A stretch of 64,000 bases of DNA from Halorubrum trapanicum (GTDB lineage: Archaea > Halobacteriota > Halobacteria > Halobacteriales > Haloferacaceae): contig NZ_JAGGKE010000014.1 in NCBI RefSeq assembly GCF_017873555.1, positions 1 through 64,000 of the forward strand, in the 5' to 3' direction. The translations under genes and the position numbers were made by a program. The notes below the pieces were generated by a model. That model ran no database searches. It was not told where the DNA came from and saw nothing but the letters and a program-made list of their open reading frames with translations. Within the stretch, counting starts at the first letter, position 1, and each line of letters begins with the position of its first letter. Below are positions 1 through 8,315 of the stretch, in pieces.

Positions 1-62
1 TGCGACTAGCATGGCTAAATCGGATCCCAATAGCAATGGCCTCCGGCAGGATCAACCGGAAT
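1..62 (-). rRNA. 16S ribosomal RNA, 5' end only
   Basis: Read on the minus strand, the segment begins ATTCCGGTTGATCCTGCCGG and continues through GCCATGCTAGTCGCA, the highly conserved 5' end of archaeal 16S rRNA. Only the first 62 nt are present; the gene runs off the left edge, so the rest of the rRNA operon lies outside the window. The 5' boundary at 62 is set by homology to known mature 16S ends. Confidence 0.95.
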
Positions 63-357
63 GAATATCCTTCAGGCCTGATTCCCGGCCTGAAGAGGGT
101 GTTGGCGGGTGTCAACGTAGTGTTGACACACCATTGCATTGGTCTGTGTGGTGTCCGGAACCAACCAGCGGCTTGGATGGCACCGAACGACCACGGCTCA
201 CATCAGATCGCCGCTTACGCCGGAGCGCAGGGGGCGCGATCCTCATCTTTCGCGGACCTGAACGTACAGTTCGACGGGTCATAAACCCATCGGACTGGTT
301 CGGGTCCAGCGAAACCGGGCCGGGTTGAACGGCCCGAGTCCGCGATGCGTTCTTCGC
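63..357 (-). other. Leader of the rRNA primary transcript, with processing hairpins
   Basis: This is the transcribed spacer between the rRNA promoters and 16S. A perfect 9-bp hairpin (70..95, arms CTTCAGGCC/GGCCTGAAG) sits 7 nt before mature 16S. A second 8-bp hairpin (109..129, GTGTCAAC/GTTGACAC) follows upstream. A third (345..359, ATGCG/CGCAT) falls near the predicted 5' end of the longest transcript. In haloarchaea the 16S leader pairs with the 3' flank to form a bulge-helix-bulge processing stem; that partner is outside the window. Confidence 0.75.
275..296 (-). promoter_or_regulatory. Proximal rRNA operon promoter
   Basis: The minus strand reads CCGATGGGTTTATGACCCG, with a TATA-like GGGTTTATG core (about 281..289) preceded by a CGATGG block like that of the distal promoter. 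The two lie about 100 bp apart, as expected of the tandem promoters that drive haloarchaeal rRNA operons. The predicted start is near 255. Confidence 0.65.
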
Positions 358-372
358 ATTTCTTCAAATGCC

Positions 373-396
373 CCGGTTGTATTTAACCCCGTCGAA
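373..396 (-). promoter_or_regulatory. Distal rRNA operon promoter
   Basis: On the minus strand the segment reads TTCGACGGGGTTAAATACAA followed by CCGGGG. This matches the haloarchaeal rRNA promoter pattern of a TTCGACGG block leading into a TATA box (here TTAAATAC, about 379..387). Transcription should start near 357, where the ATGCG/CGCAT hairpin lies. Confidence 0.8.
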
Positions 397-578
397 CCAT
401 CTCCGCCACGTCATGCGGTTTCATGCCGAGAAGCAACGGACAACCGACCGGATCGGACCGAATCGGAGACCGTTTGTCTGAGATGGCATCTCTGCGCCGA
501 CACAGTGATCAAGCCCGAGACGTTCGGCTCGACGAGGACCGAAAACGAGAGATCGGAACCGGAGCGTTCGGATGGGAA

Positions 579-908
579 CTACTCCTCGTCGAGGTACTCG
601 ATACCCTGTTTTGAGACGTTGGCTTTCGTGATATCGCTGAGGTCGTTGAGCCAGAAGTCGTCGTCCGCCTCGTCGACCTCCGGGGCACTGTCCTTCCAAG
701 CCCAGCCTTCGTACTCGTGGACCTTTCGGGTCCCCTTTTCGCGGAGGCGGAGCGTCGTTCGCTGCGCCTCCTCCTCCGAAGGAGCCGGATCAAGCGTTCG
801 AGCCGCTTTGAGTGCCGCCTGACGCGGCATATTTCCCGAGAACTCGCTCGGTTCCGATCCGTCTTCCTCTCGAAGGGCAAAGTTTCGCTTACCGTCTTCA
901 CGTACCAT
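579..908 (-). CDS. MC1-family non-histone chromosomal protein
   Basis: This 109-residue basic/acidic protein binds and bends DNA as a monomer and acts in chromosome packaging. The MC1 fold is recognisable from the run RNFALREEDG (about 8-17), the PRQAALKAA helix (about 28-36), LRLREKGTRKVHEYEGW (about 53-69) and the C-terminal WLND...ANVSKQ segment, all as in Methanosarcina MC1. The start at 908 is preferred over an upstream ATG because a GGAGG ribosome-binding site lies 7 nt before it and the MC1 similarity begins there. The gene lies just upstream of the rRNA promoters on the same strand, so its transcript could run into them. Confidence 0.9.
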   Translation of the reverse strand: MVREDGKRNFALREEDGSEPSEFSGNMPRQAALKAARTLDPAPSEEEAQRTTLRLREKGTRKVHEYEGWAWKDSAPEVDEADDDFWLNDLSDITKANVSKQGIEYLDEE

Positions 909-943
909 GGTTTTGCCTCCGTGTGACTCCAGCACATAGTGTG

Positions 944-993
944 TAATAAATATATCGGGGAAATGAAAGCTGTCCGGCACAATATTTATATAC
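944..993 (-). promoter_or_regulatory. Promoter region of the MC1 gene, two TATA boxes
   Basis: Two AT-rich boxes appear on the minus strand: TATATTTATTA (about 946..956) and TATATAAATATT (about 980..991). The nearer one would start transcription near 925, giving a short leader carrying the GGAGG site. The farther one could be a second start or serve the opposite strand. Such AT-rich stretches stand out strongly in this G+C-rich DNA. Confidence 0.6.
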
Positions 994-1161
994 TACCTCG
1001 GTCGCTGGTAGCGGTTTTGGGTCCGACGTGAGAGGAACGACGATTCGGATCCGGCGCGGGTTCGCGGGACGTCGACGGCGTGCGAGACGACGAGTGAGAG
1101 GTAGTATCGGTAAACAACACTTATGTGTCTGCTATGGCGAACTGCGACAAGCACACCCGCG

Positions 1162-1365
1162 ATGGTCCGCAAAAAGAAGCTCAGCCCCAGTGGCGCCAAG
1201 GACGACGAGGGGGAGTATCACAACGTCCACGTGAACCTCCACGAAGACGAGCTCGCCGTCGCCGGCATGGACATCGGCGACGAGGTGTTCGTCCGGGTCC
1301 GAGACGGCAAGATAATCATCCAGAAGGCGGACGCCAACCCGGAGCAACTCGAACACGACTTCTGA
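1162..1365 (+). CDS. AbrB/SpoVT-type small DNA-binding protein
   Basis: This 67-residue protein resembles the haloarchaeal AbrB/MazE/SpoVT swapped-hairpin family, which includes transcription factors and antitoxin-like proteins. The pattern VHVNLHEDELAVAGMDIGDEVFVRVRDGKIIIQKA is typical of that beta-rich fold. The start at MVRKKKLSPSG is chosen because the extension upstream has no similarity and a TATA-like ACTTATG lies at about 1119..1126, implying a short leader. No toxin gene is adjacent, so a chromosomal regulator is more likely than a toxin-antitoxin pair. The target is unknown. Confidence 0.75.
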   Translation: MVRKKKLSPSGAKDDEGEYHNVHVNLHEDELAVAGMDIGDEVFVRVRDGKIIIQKADANPEQLEHDF

Positions 1366-1462
1366 CGCGGATCGCGGGAGTTCGCCGTATCTTCGCCGCC
1401 GAGCGACCGCGGCGCGGACCGCGGTCGGCGGATTGATTGTCGCTCGTGACGAGACTCAGACG

Positions 1463-2518
1463 ATGGGCGCGTACGATCTGTTGAAGCCGGCGCTGTTCCG
1501 GCTTCCGGCGGAGACCGCACACGGACTGATTCATCGACTGCTCGGCGGCGTCCAAGGAACGCCGGTCGCCGCCGCGCTCGCCGATCGATACGCCGTCGAC
1601 GACGAGCGGCTCGCGGTCGACGCGTTCGGATCGACGTTCCCGAATCCGGTCGGCGTCGCCGCCGGCTTCGACAAGAACGCCCACGTCCCGCGAGCGCTGG
1701 CCTCGCTCGGATTCGGGCACGTCGAAATCGGTGGGGTCACGGCCGAGCGCCAGCCCGGGAATCCGCGCCCCCGACTGTTTCGACTCCCGGAAGACGAGGC
1801 GCTCGTCAACCGGATGGGGTTCAACAACGAGGGCGCGGACCGGGTCGGGAGACGGCTCGACCGCGACCCACTACCGGACGTACCGGTCGGAATCAACATC
1901 GGGAAGTCGAAGTCGACGCCGCTCGCCGACGCCCCGGACGACTACCTGTACACGTACGAGCGCGTCGCGGACGCGGGCGACTACTTCGTGGTCAACGTCT
2001 CCAGCCCCAACACGCCCGGACTCCGGGAACTCCAGAACCGCGCCGCCTTGGAGCGCATCCTCGGAACGCTCGACGACGCCGGCGCCGATCCGCTGCTCGT
2101 GAAGCTCTCCCCGGACCTCCCGGAGCCGGCCGTCGCGGACGCACTGGGAGTCGTCGACGACCTCGACCTCGACGGCGTCATCGCGACCAACACGACCACG
2201 TCGCGGCCGGACTCGCTGCGAAACCACAACCGAGCCGAGCGCGGCGGTCTCTCCGGGAAGCCGATCGAGTCGCTCGCGACGGAGCGGGTTCGGTTCGTCG
2301 CGGAGCGCACCGACGTCCCGGTGATCGGCGTTGGCGGGATCTCCGACGCCGCGGGCGCCTACGAGAAGATACGAGCGGGCGCCTCGCTGGTCCAGCTGTA
2401 CACCGGACTCGTCTACGAGGGGCCGGGACTCGCGCGCGACATCAACGAGGGGGTTCTCGAACTGCTCGAACGGGACGGGTTCGACTCGGTGGAAGACGCC
2501 GTCGGGGCGGACCTGTGA
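1463..2518 (+). CDS. pyrD: Dihydroorotate dehydrogenase (quinone type, class 2)
   Basis: It oxidises dihydroorotate to orotate in pyrimidine synthesis, passing electrons to quinone at the membrane. The 351-residue length and motifs fit class 2: NPVGVAAGFDKNA (about 61), NRMGFNNEG (substrate and FMN contacts), NVSSPNTPGLR with the class 2 catalytic Ser (about 173-183), ATNTTT, and the FMN phosphate loop VIGVGGI...GASLVQLYTG near the C-terminus. The ATG at 1463 begins the N-terminal helix (MGAYDLLKPALFRL) that docks class 2 enzymes on the membrane; upstream in-frame residues lack similarity. It is transcribed toward valS, which converges from the other strand. Confidence 0.95.
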   Translation: MGAYDLLKPALFRLPAETAHGLIHRLLGGVQGTPVAAALADRYAVDDERLAVDAFGSTFPNPVGVAAGFDKNAHVPRALASLGFGHVEIGGVTAERQPGNPRPRLFRLPEDEALVNRMGFNNEGADRVGRRLDRDPLPDVPVGINIGKSKSTPLADAPDDYLYTYERVADAGDYFVVNVSSPNTPGLRELQNRAALERILGTLDDAGADPLLVKLSPDLPEPAVADALGVVDDLDLDGVIATNTTTSRPDSLRNHNRAERGGLSGKPIESLATERVRFVAERTDVPVIGVGGISDAAGAYEKIRAGASLVQLYTGLVYEGPGLARDINEGVLELLERDGFDSVEDAVGADL

Positions 2519-2548
2519 CCGGGTCGGAAAACGGAGAGAGAGGAACGA

Positions 2549-5248
2549 CTACGCCTCGTTGCGGACGATAACGACGACGTCGTCGGCCTGAAGCAGTTCG
2601 CCCTCGCCCTGGTACTGCCGCTCCTCCTCGACCGCGAACTCGTCGTCGACGAGCGTGACGCCCGCGACGTGAAGCTCGTCGCCGTCGAGTTCGTACTCGC
2701 CCTGCGCGAGCGCCGCCTCGATGTCGCCGACCTGGTCGCCGTACTTCGGGCCGACGGTGGCGTAATCCAGATCGATCCCCGTGATCACCGTCTCGACGGG
2801 CGCGTCGCCGTCGGGGTGGACCGCGAGGTCGTCGACGTGCATCACGCCGGTGATGTCGTCCTCGAAGCCGCGCACGTCGGCGTACACCTCGACCGCGTCG
2901 AGCGCCGCGGTGAGCGGGAGCTGGTTCTCGCTTTTGTACTTCCGGAGCGCGCCGACGACGGCCGTCGCGGCGGTCCCGGCGTCGCGGTCGGCCTCGACCC
3001 CCAGCGGCTCGGGCCAGTCCGTGAGGTGGATCGACTCGCTCGCGCCGTCGGCGAGAGGAGTCCCCTCAGCGGCGGAAGTGCCGGCGGCCGCGTCAGCCGC
3101 ATCGTCCGCGGCGTCCGCGTACATGTCGTGCCACAGCTCCTCGGTGACGTGCGCGAGGAGGGGCGCGAACAGCTTCAGGAACCGGCTGTGCGCGGTCCGG
3201 AGCGTGTACGCGGCCGCGTCGTCGTCGCGCTGTTTGGCGATCTCGAGGTAGTCATCACAGAACGTGTTCCAGAAGAAGCTCCGGAGCTGGTCCCGGGCCT
3301 TCGAGAACGCGCGGTCGTCGAGCAGCTCGGTGAGCCGCTCGACCTCGGCGTCGAGTTCGGCGAGGAGCCAGCGGTCGAGCTCGCGGAGTCCGTCTTCTGG
3401 CTCTGTCGGGAACGGCTCCGGCGCGAGCGACTCGACCAGCTTCGAGGCGTTCCACAGCTTCCGGATCAGTTTCTCGCCCGCGCGCAGGTCCTTCTCCTTG
3501 AACGGGAAGTCGTCGCCGACGGCGGTGCCGGCGGCCCAGTAGCGCGTGGCGTCGACCGGGAACTCCTCGAGGACGGCCTCCGGCTCGACGACGTTGCCGA
3601 CGGACTTCGACATCTTCTCGCGGTTCTCGTCGAGGACGTGCCCGTTGATCATCGTCTCCTCGAACGGGACCTCCCCGGTGTGCTCGTAGCACTTGACGAG
3701 CGTGTGGAACAGCCAGAAGCTGATGATGTCGTGGCCCTGCGGGCGGAGGTCGAACCGGTACAGCTCGGGATGTGCCATCGTGAACTCCTCGGCCGCCTCG
3801 TCCCAGTCCCAGCCGGCGTTGATGAGGGGGGTGAGACTGGAGGTGGCCCACGTGTCGAGCACGTCGTCCTCCGGCTCGAACTCGTCGTGGCCGCACTCGG
3901 GGCAGACCTCGACGGGCGGGTCGTCGGAGAGGGGGTCGACGGGCAGGTCGGCCTTCTCCGCGACGACGGTCTCTCCGCAGTCGTCGCAGTACCACACGGG
4001 GAACGGGATGCCGGAGGAGCGCTGGCGGGAGATGAGCCAGTCCCATTGGAGTCCCTCGACCCAGTGCTCGTACCGGGTGAACATCTTCTCGGGCGACCAC
4101 TCCATCTCTCGACCGACCTCGAGGTACTCCTCGGTCTTGTCGAGCATCTCGACGTACCACTGCTCGGTGACGAGGAACTCGACGCTCGTCCCGCAGCGCT
4201 CGTGGACGTTGACGGTGTGGGTGATGTCGCGGCGGTCGAGCAGCGCGCCCGCCTCGTCGAGGTCCTCGACGATGGCCTCGCCGGCCTCCGAGGAGTGCAT
4301 CCCCTCGTACCCTTCGGCGACCTCGGTCATGTGGCCGGACTCGTCGATTGCGACCCGGAGGTCCAGGTCGTGGACCTGGTACCACTCGATGTCGTTCTGG
4401 TCGCCGAACGTACAGCACATCACGATGCCGGAGCCGGTGTCGGTGTCGACGCGCTCGTCGGCGACGATCGGCACCTCGTGGCCGAACAGCGGGACCTCGG
4501 CGGATTCGCCGACCAAGTGTTGGTTCTCGTCGTCGTCGGGGTGAACGAAGACGGCGACGCAGGCCGGGAGAAGTTCGGGGCGCGTCGTCGAGATGACGAA
4601 CTCCTCGGCGTCGCCGCCGTCACCGCCCTCGCTCCCGGCGACGGTGAAGGCGATGTCGTTGAAGTGGCTCCCCTGCTCGTCGTCCTCGGTCTCGACCTGC
4701 GAGATGGCGGTCTCGCACTCGGGACACCAGATCGCGGGCGCCTTCTCGCGGTACTCGCGGCCCTGGTCGTAGAGGTCGACGAACGACAGCTGGGAGACCC
4801 GCTGGACCCGCGGCTCGATGGTCTGGTAGGTGTGGTCCCAGTCGACGGAGATCCCGAGCGACTGTACGTTCTCGGTGAACTGCTCCTCGTAGTCGGCGCA
4901 GACCTCGCGGCACTTCGCCTGGAACTCACGGCGCTCGAACTCCTGGTGCCGGATGTCGAGCTCGTTCTCCGTCAGGCGCTCGGAGGCGATGCCGTTGTCG
5001 TCGTAGCCGAACGGGAAGAACGTCTCGCCGCCGTTCATCCGCTCGAAGCGCGCGACGAAGTCCTGGAGGGTGAACCCGTACAGGTGGCCCATGTGGAGGC
5101 TCCCCGACACCGTCGGCGGGGGCGTGTCGATGGAGAAGACGGTGTTCGGGTCGACCGGGTCGTCGGGGTAGGCGTACGTCTCCTCGTCGACCCAGCGCCG
5201 CTGCCAACGCGGCTCGACGGCGTCGGGGTCGTACTCACCACTGGGCAT
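2549..5248 (-). CDS. valS: Valyl-tRNA synthetase
   Basis: It charges tRNA-Val and edits mischarged threonine. The class I signature HMGH sits near residue 52 within PPPTVSGSLHMGHLYGF and KMSKS near residue 546 (NREKMSKSVGNVVEPEA). CPEC (about 175) and the CDDC...CPEC pair belong to zinc-knuckle inserts of archaeal ValS, and the VFVHPDDD region is in the editing domain. The length (899 aa) is normal. A GTG nine bases upstream (5257) could also start the frame, but the TATA-like GTTAAGG at 5275..5282 lies 30 nt before the ATG at 5248, favouring a leaderless start there. The acidic stretch near residues 735-760 is typical halophilic padding. Confidence 0.96.
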   Translation of the reverse strand: MPSGEYDPDAVEPRWQRRWVDEETYAYPDDPVDPNTVFSIDTPPPTVSGSLHMGHLYGFTLQDFVARFERMNGGETFFPFGYDDNGIASERLTENELDIRHQEFERREFQAKCREVCADYEEQFTENVQSLGISVDWDHTYQTIEPRVQRVSQLSFVDLYDQGREYREKAPAIWCPECETAISQVETEDDEQGSHFNDIAFTVAGSEGGDGGDAEEFVISTTRPELLPACVAVFVHPDDDENQHLVGESAEVPLFGHEVPIVADERVDTDTGSGIVMCCTFGDQNDIEWYQVHDLDLRVAIDESGHMTEVAEGYEGMHSSEAGEAIVEDLDEAGALLDRRDITHTVNVHERCGTSVEFLVTEQWYVEMLDKTEEYLEVGREMEWSPEKMFTRYEHWVEGLQWDWLISRQRSSGIPFPVWYCDDCGETVVAEKADLPVDPLSDDPPVEVCPECGHDEFEPEDDVLDTWATSSLTPLINAGWDWDEAAEEFTMAHPELYRFDLRPQGHDIISFWLFHTLVKCYEHTGEVPFEETMINGHVLDENREKMSKSVGNVVEPEAVLEEFPVDATRYWAAGTAVGDDFPFKEKDLRAGEKLIRKLWNASKLVESLAPEPFPTEPEDGLRELDRWLLAELDAEVERLTELLDDRAFSKARDQLRSFFWNTFCDDYLEIAKQRDDDAAAYTLRTAHSRFLKLFAPLLAHVTEELWHDMYADAADDAADAAAGTSAAEGTPLADGASESIHLTDWPEPLGVEADRDAGTAATAVVGALRKYKSENQLPLTAALDAVEVYADVRGFEDDITGVMHVDDLAVHPDGDAPVETVITGIDLDYATVGPKYGDQVGDIEAALAQGEYELDGDELHVAGVTLVDDEFAVEEERQYQGEGELLQADDVVVIVRNEA

Positions 5249-5340
5249 TTCGGTCACACGTTCCGCCGGTTCCCCCTTAACGGACTCGGTTGTGTGGGGC
5301 GGAATTGCGCGGCAGCGCGGTTGGGCGCGTCCGAGCGCGA

Positions 5341-5595
5341 TCAGACGCGGTCGTCGAGGTCGTGTTCGGCCGCCATCTTCGACGCCTCCGCCGCGAACCG
5401 CTCGATTTCGTCGTCCGGACTCTCGCCGAGCGCGGTCTCCTCCACCTCGCGGCCGGCGGTGACCCCGTCGCCGGTGACGAGCCGCTGTTCGGCCAGCTCC
5501 TTCGTGTGCATCCGCTCGCCGTCCTCGGTGGCGTAGGTGAGCCGGACGAGTCCCTTCGAGTCGAACTGTCGGTCGACGAGCCAGACCGTGGTCAT
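5341..5595 (-). CDS. Conserved haloarchaeal small protein, function unknown
   Basis: This is an 84-residue acidic protein with no recognised catalytic motif. The N-terminal half (MTTVWLVDRQFDSKGLVRLTYATEDGERMHTKE) reads as alternating beta strands; the C-terminal half is helical and charged. A clear TATA box, CTTTTTAAG on the minus strand (5620..5629), stands about 27 nt before the ATG, predicting a leaderless mRNA and supporting a real gene. It lies between valS and a methyltransferase on the same strand but has its own promoter. Confidence 0.75.
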   Translation of the reverse strand: MTTVWLVDRQFDSKGLVRLTYATEDGERMHTKELAEQRLVTGDGVTAGREVEETALGESPDDEIERFAAEASKMAAEHDLDDRV

Positions 5596-5649
5596 ACGCG
5601 GCGATGGGTGCCTGCGACGCTTAAAAAGGACGGTCGGACCGTGGGCAGG

Positions 5650-6327
5650 TTAGGGAGCGACGCCGACCGTCAACAGCGTTCCCCACGTGCGGTAGCGGTC
5701 GACCATCGCTTCGCGCGTCTCGTAGTCCTCGGTCGGGAACTCGTCGGCGTCCGGAATCTCGACCTCCCGGTCCGGGATCGCGTCCTGCTCGGCGACGTAT
5801 AACCCGGCCTCGCGGAACGCCTCGCGGTACTCGGCGCGCGACCACAGGGTCATGTCCACCGAGATGTGCTCCTGCCACTCGTGGCTCGTCTCGCTCTCTT
5901 CGAAGAAGTTGACGGCGCAGTAGAAGGTGCCGCCCGGGCGCAGCACGCGCCGGACCTCTTCGAGCGTGTGGACCGGATCGCTCGCGTAATAAAAGGCCTC
6001 CATCGAGAACACGTGGTCGAGGGAGCCGTCGGCGAAGGGGAGAGAGTCGAAGTCACCGACGGTGAAGCCGACCGCGTCGTCGTCGGTGTACCGGCGGGCG
6101 TTGCGGGCCATCTCCGGGGCGCCATCGAGACCGTACCCGCGCCCGATGCCGCGCTCGCGGAGCGCGCGGAGCGCGTAGCCGGACCCGGTGCCCAGATCGA
6201 GGACGGCGTCGCCCGCCTCGACCGGCATCCGCGCTAAGACGTGTTTCGCGGTGTGCCAGTGGCGGTCTTCCATGCCGCGGTCCTTCCCCGTCGCCGCCCA
6301 CTCGTCGAACTCCTCGCGAACACTCAT
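5650..6327 (-). CDS. Class I SAM-dependent methyltransferase
   Basis: The 225-residue protein has the Rossmann methyltransferase motifs in order: motif I VLDLGTGSGYALRAL (about 42-56), the acidic end of strand 2 (GLDGAPEM), DFDSLPFADGSLDHVFSMEAFYY (motif IV region, about 92-114) and RVLRPGGTFYCAVNFF (about 127-142). It belongs to the broad UbiE/COQ5-like Methyltransf_11 group; methyl acceptor unknown. EDRHWHTAKHVLARMPV near the N-terminus is characteristic of a haloarchaeal subgroup. Neighbouring genes do not suggest a pathway. Confidence 0.85.
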   Translation of the reverse strand: MSVREEFDEWAATGKDRGMEDRHWHTAKHVLARMPVEAGDAVLDLGTGSGYALRALRERGIGRGYGLDGAPEMARNARRYTDDDAVGFTVGDFDSLPFADGSLDHVFSMEAFYYASDPVHTLEEVRRVLRPGGTFYCAVNFFEESETSHEWQEHISVDMTLWSRAEYREAFREAGLYVAEQDAIPDREVEIPDADEFPTEDYETREAMVDRYRTWGTLLTVGVAP

Positions 6328-6452
6328 ACGGGAGTCGACGGGCGGACGGGTGAAAATGCGTTCGGAGCGGGGCGGCGGTGAAGAACGCGCCCGCCGCCGT
6401 CACCGACCGCGAAGCGGGGACGTTTTATTCGCCGCCCGCGCGTGGACGTGGT

Positions 6453-6896
6453 ATGAAGCGGCCGAAGTCGCTCCGCCACCCGAAGTACCGGCTGGCGGAC
6501 TCCGCCCAGCAGGCCGTCGGGGGCTTCCTGCTCGCGGGGCCGTTCGTCGTCACCGAGGAGGTGTGGGTGCTGGCGGCCGGCATGCACTGGATTCAGGGCG
6601 TGGCGACCGCCGGGATCGTCGCCCTGATCGGCTACGCCGCGCTCTACCGCGCCGACACCGACCGGGACCCGGACGGCGAACAGGAGATCGCCGGCGTCCC
6701 CGCCCGGTTCCTCTCGCTGATGATCGTCGCGTTCGGCTCCGTGCTCCTGCTCGCGGTGCTGTTCGACGCGCCCGACACGTTCCTCATCGAGGAGGGCGTC
6801 GCCGGGCGGGAGCTGTGGGCGACGACGCTCAAGGCGGTCACCGTCGGCGCGGTGTTCAGCGTCGTCGGCGCGGCGACCGCCGACAGTGTGTTCTGA
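6453..6896 (+). CDS. DUF2391-like integral membrane protein
   Basis: A 147-residue membrane protein with about four hydrophobic segments: AVGGFLLAGPFVVTEEVWVLA, GVATAGIVALIGYAALY, LSLMIVAFGSVLLLAVLF and LKAVTVGAVFSVVGAAT. The segment after the first helix (FVVTEEVWVLAAGM) resembles the DUF2391 family of unknown function. The start at 6453 follows the TATA-like CGTTTTATTC (6421..6430) by about 25 nt, so the mRNA is probably leaderless. It converges on the MgtE-like pair. No enzymatic residues are evident. Confidence 0.7.
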   Translation: MKRPKSLRHPKYRLADSAQQAVGGFLLAGPFVVTEEVWVLAAGMHWIQGVATAGIVALIGYAALYRADTDRDPDGEQEIAGVPARFLSLMIVAFGSVLLLAVLFDAPDTFLIEEGVAGRELWATTLKAVTVGAVFSVVGAATADSVF

Positions 6897-6918
6897 AAGA
6901 GGAGTTCCCGGCGCGTCG

Positions 6919-7494
6919 TCACAGCACGACCGAGACGACCGCGAAGAGGATCAGCACCCCGGCGATGTCACAGAGGTTCGTCACCACGGGGATCGTCGTG
7001 TCGTCGGGGTTGAGTCCGACCCGATAGGAGATTTCGACCGCGGCGACGCTGGCGACGACCACGAGGACCGCGAGACACAGCCCGGAGACGAGCGATATCA
7101 GCAGGACGCGGCCGAGCGCGAGCGACCCGCCGAGCGCGAGTCCGATGGCCCACGCGGCGACGCCCACGGCGCCGAAGACGGTCGCCGCGAGTCCGAACAC
7201 CGCGCCCGCGTTGGCTCGGAGGGCGGGGTTCGAGGGACTGAGCTCGTAGGTCCCCAGGTACAGCTGGGTCGTGAGCCGCGAGCAGGTGATCGACGCGAGG
7301 TTGCCGGCCGTCCCGATCTGGACCGGGACTAAGACGAGAAGCGCCGGGTACCGCAGGAGGACCGCCTCGTACGTCTCCAAGACGGTCCCGGAGACGAGCT
7401 GTAACACCGACAGCGCGGCCAAAAGCGGGATCATCGTGCGGACGATCCGCCAGATCGACCACTCGTCGATCGCCGTCGATTCGGGGTCGGTCAC
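6919..7494 (-). CDS. MgtE-type cation transporter half, second subunit
   Basis: A 191-residue protein with about five transmembrane helices, resembling one MgtE/SLC41 membrane domain (divalent cation, usually magnesium, transport). The family signature shows in LVLVPVQIGTAGNLASITCSRLTTQLYLG (about 54-82) and in RVGLNPDDTTIPVVTNLCDIAGVLILF near the C-terminus, the P(D)xxxxPxxT..D pattern. It has neither the cytoplasmic MgtE_N nor CBS domain. Its GTG start overlaps the stop of the upstream half by 4 nt (GTGA), indicating translational coupling and probably a heterodimer. Confidence 0.85.
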   Translation of the reverse strand: MTDPESTAIDEWSIWRIVRTMIPLLAALSVLQLVSGTVLETYEAVLLRYPALLVLVPVQIGTAGNLASITCSRLTTQLYLGTYELSPSNPALRANAGAVFGLAATVFGAVGVAAWAIGLALGGSLALGRVLLISLVSGLCLAVLVVVASVAAVEISYRVGLNPDDTTIPVVTNLCDIAGVLILFAVVSVVL

Positions 7495-8063
7495 GACACC
7501 GCCCCCACGACGGCGACCCCGACGAGGAGGAAGAACACGCCGAACACGTCGCCGAGCGTCGTGACGACCGGCCCGATGACGTTGTCGGGGTCGAGTCCGC
7601 GCCGGTAGCCGACGAAGATGACTGAGATTAGCACCGTGATCATCAGCACCGCCGAGAGGAAGCCGGCGACGGCCATCACGCCGACGAGCTGGAACAGGCT
7701 CCCGCCGTCGCCGAACAGGACGAGCGCGAGGTAGGTGACGACCGCGATGAACACCGAGACGGTCATCCCGTTGAGAAAGGACGCGACGATCGCGTTCGTG
7801 AGCCGCCGGTCCAGCCGGAACCGCGGTTCGATGATCCCCTGATGTAGCCCCGTCGAGAGCCGGGCGCCGAGCGAGCCGTACACCCCGCCGCGAGTGGCGA
7901 GAAACGCCGGCAACAACAGGAGCAGTCCGGGGACCTCCGCGATGTTGGCGCGCATGGTCTCGGAGGCGAGTATCGTCCCCGCGAACAGCCCGGCGATCAG
8001 GCTGACCGCGATCACCGGGAGCGCCTGCCGGTAGATGTCGCGTGCGGAGTCGTGCCCGGGCAT
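7491..8063 (-). CDS. MgtE-type cation transporter half, first subunit
   Basis: A 190-residue membrane protein homologous to the downstream gene. MgtE-like motifs: LLLLPAFLATRGGVYGSLGARLSTGLHQG (about 51-79) and RRGLDPDNVIGPVVTTLGDVFGVFFLL (about 154-180). The ATG at 8063 is chosen over one nine codons upstream because a T-rich TATA-like box (about 8090..8097, minus strand) lies 28-30 nt before it. The two genes together supply the two membrane domains that classical homodimeric MgtE provides by dimerisation, but no regulatory CBS module, so magnesium gating must differ. Confidence 0.85.
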   Translation of the reverse strand: MPGHDSARDIYRQALPVIAVSLIAGLFAGTILASETMRANIAEVPGLLLLLPAFLATRGGVYGSLGARLSTGLHQGIIEPRFRLDRRLTNAIVASFLNGMTVSVFIAVVTYLALVLFGDGGSLFQLVGVMAVAGFLSAVLMITVLISVIFVGYRRGLDPDNVIGPVVTTLGDVFGVFFLLVGVAVVGAVS

Positions 8064-8191
8064 CGAACGCACCGACGGCGGGCGGGGCAAAAAAACCGAC
8101 CGCCGCGAGGGACTGCTGGAGGCGGGGTGCGGATCGGCGTCGCGTGCGTGTCACAATCTCCAGACGAAACGCCGGGGAGTTCCGAACGAGT

Positions 8192-8233
8192 GCGGACGAG
8201 CGGCGACCGAACGCGGACGAGCGGCGACCGAAC
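8192..8233. repeat. Two-copy 21-bp tandem repeat
   Basis: Two perfect copies of GCGGACGAGCGGCGACCGAA plus C lie head to tail (8192..8212 and 8213..8233) in the spacer before the 8316 gene. The copies look like a recent slippage duplication; no function is evident. Confidence 0.9.
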
Positions 8234-8315
8234 GCGGGGATCGACCCGCCAGCGTCCGACGGTCTCGGACGCGCCCGGCCCGCACCGTTAAGTCGATCCG
8301 GCGAGTTCCGATCCC

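Noticed and set aside
2669-5536. Very long open frame opposite valS
   Set aside because: It mirrors valS in a G+C-rich gene, where the antisense frame rarely meets stops. Composition is Val/Arg/Asp-biased without motifs, while valS has full synthetase signatures.
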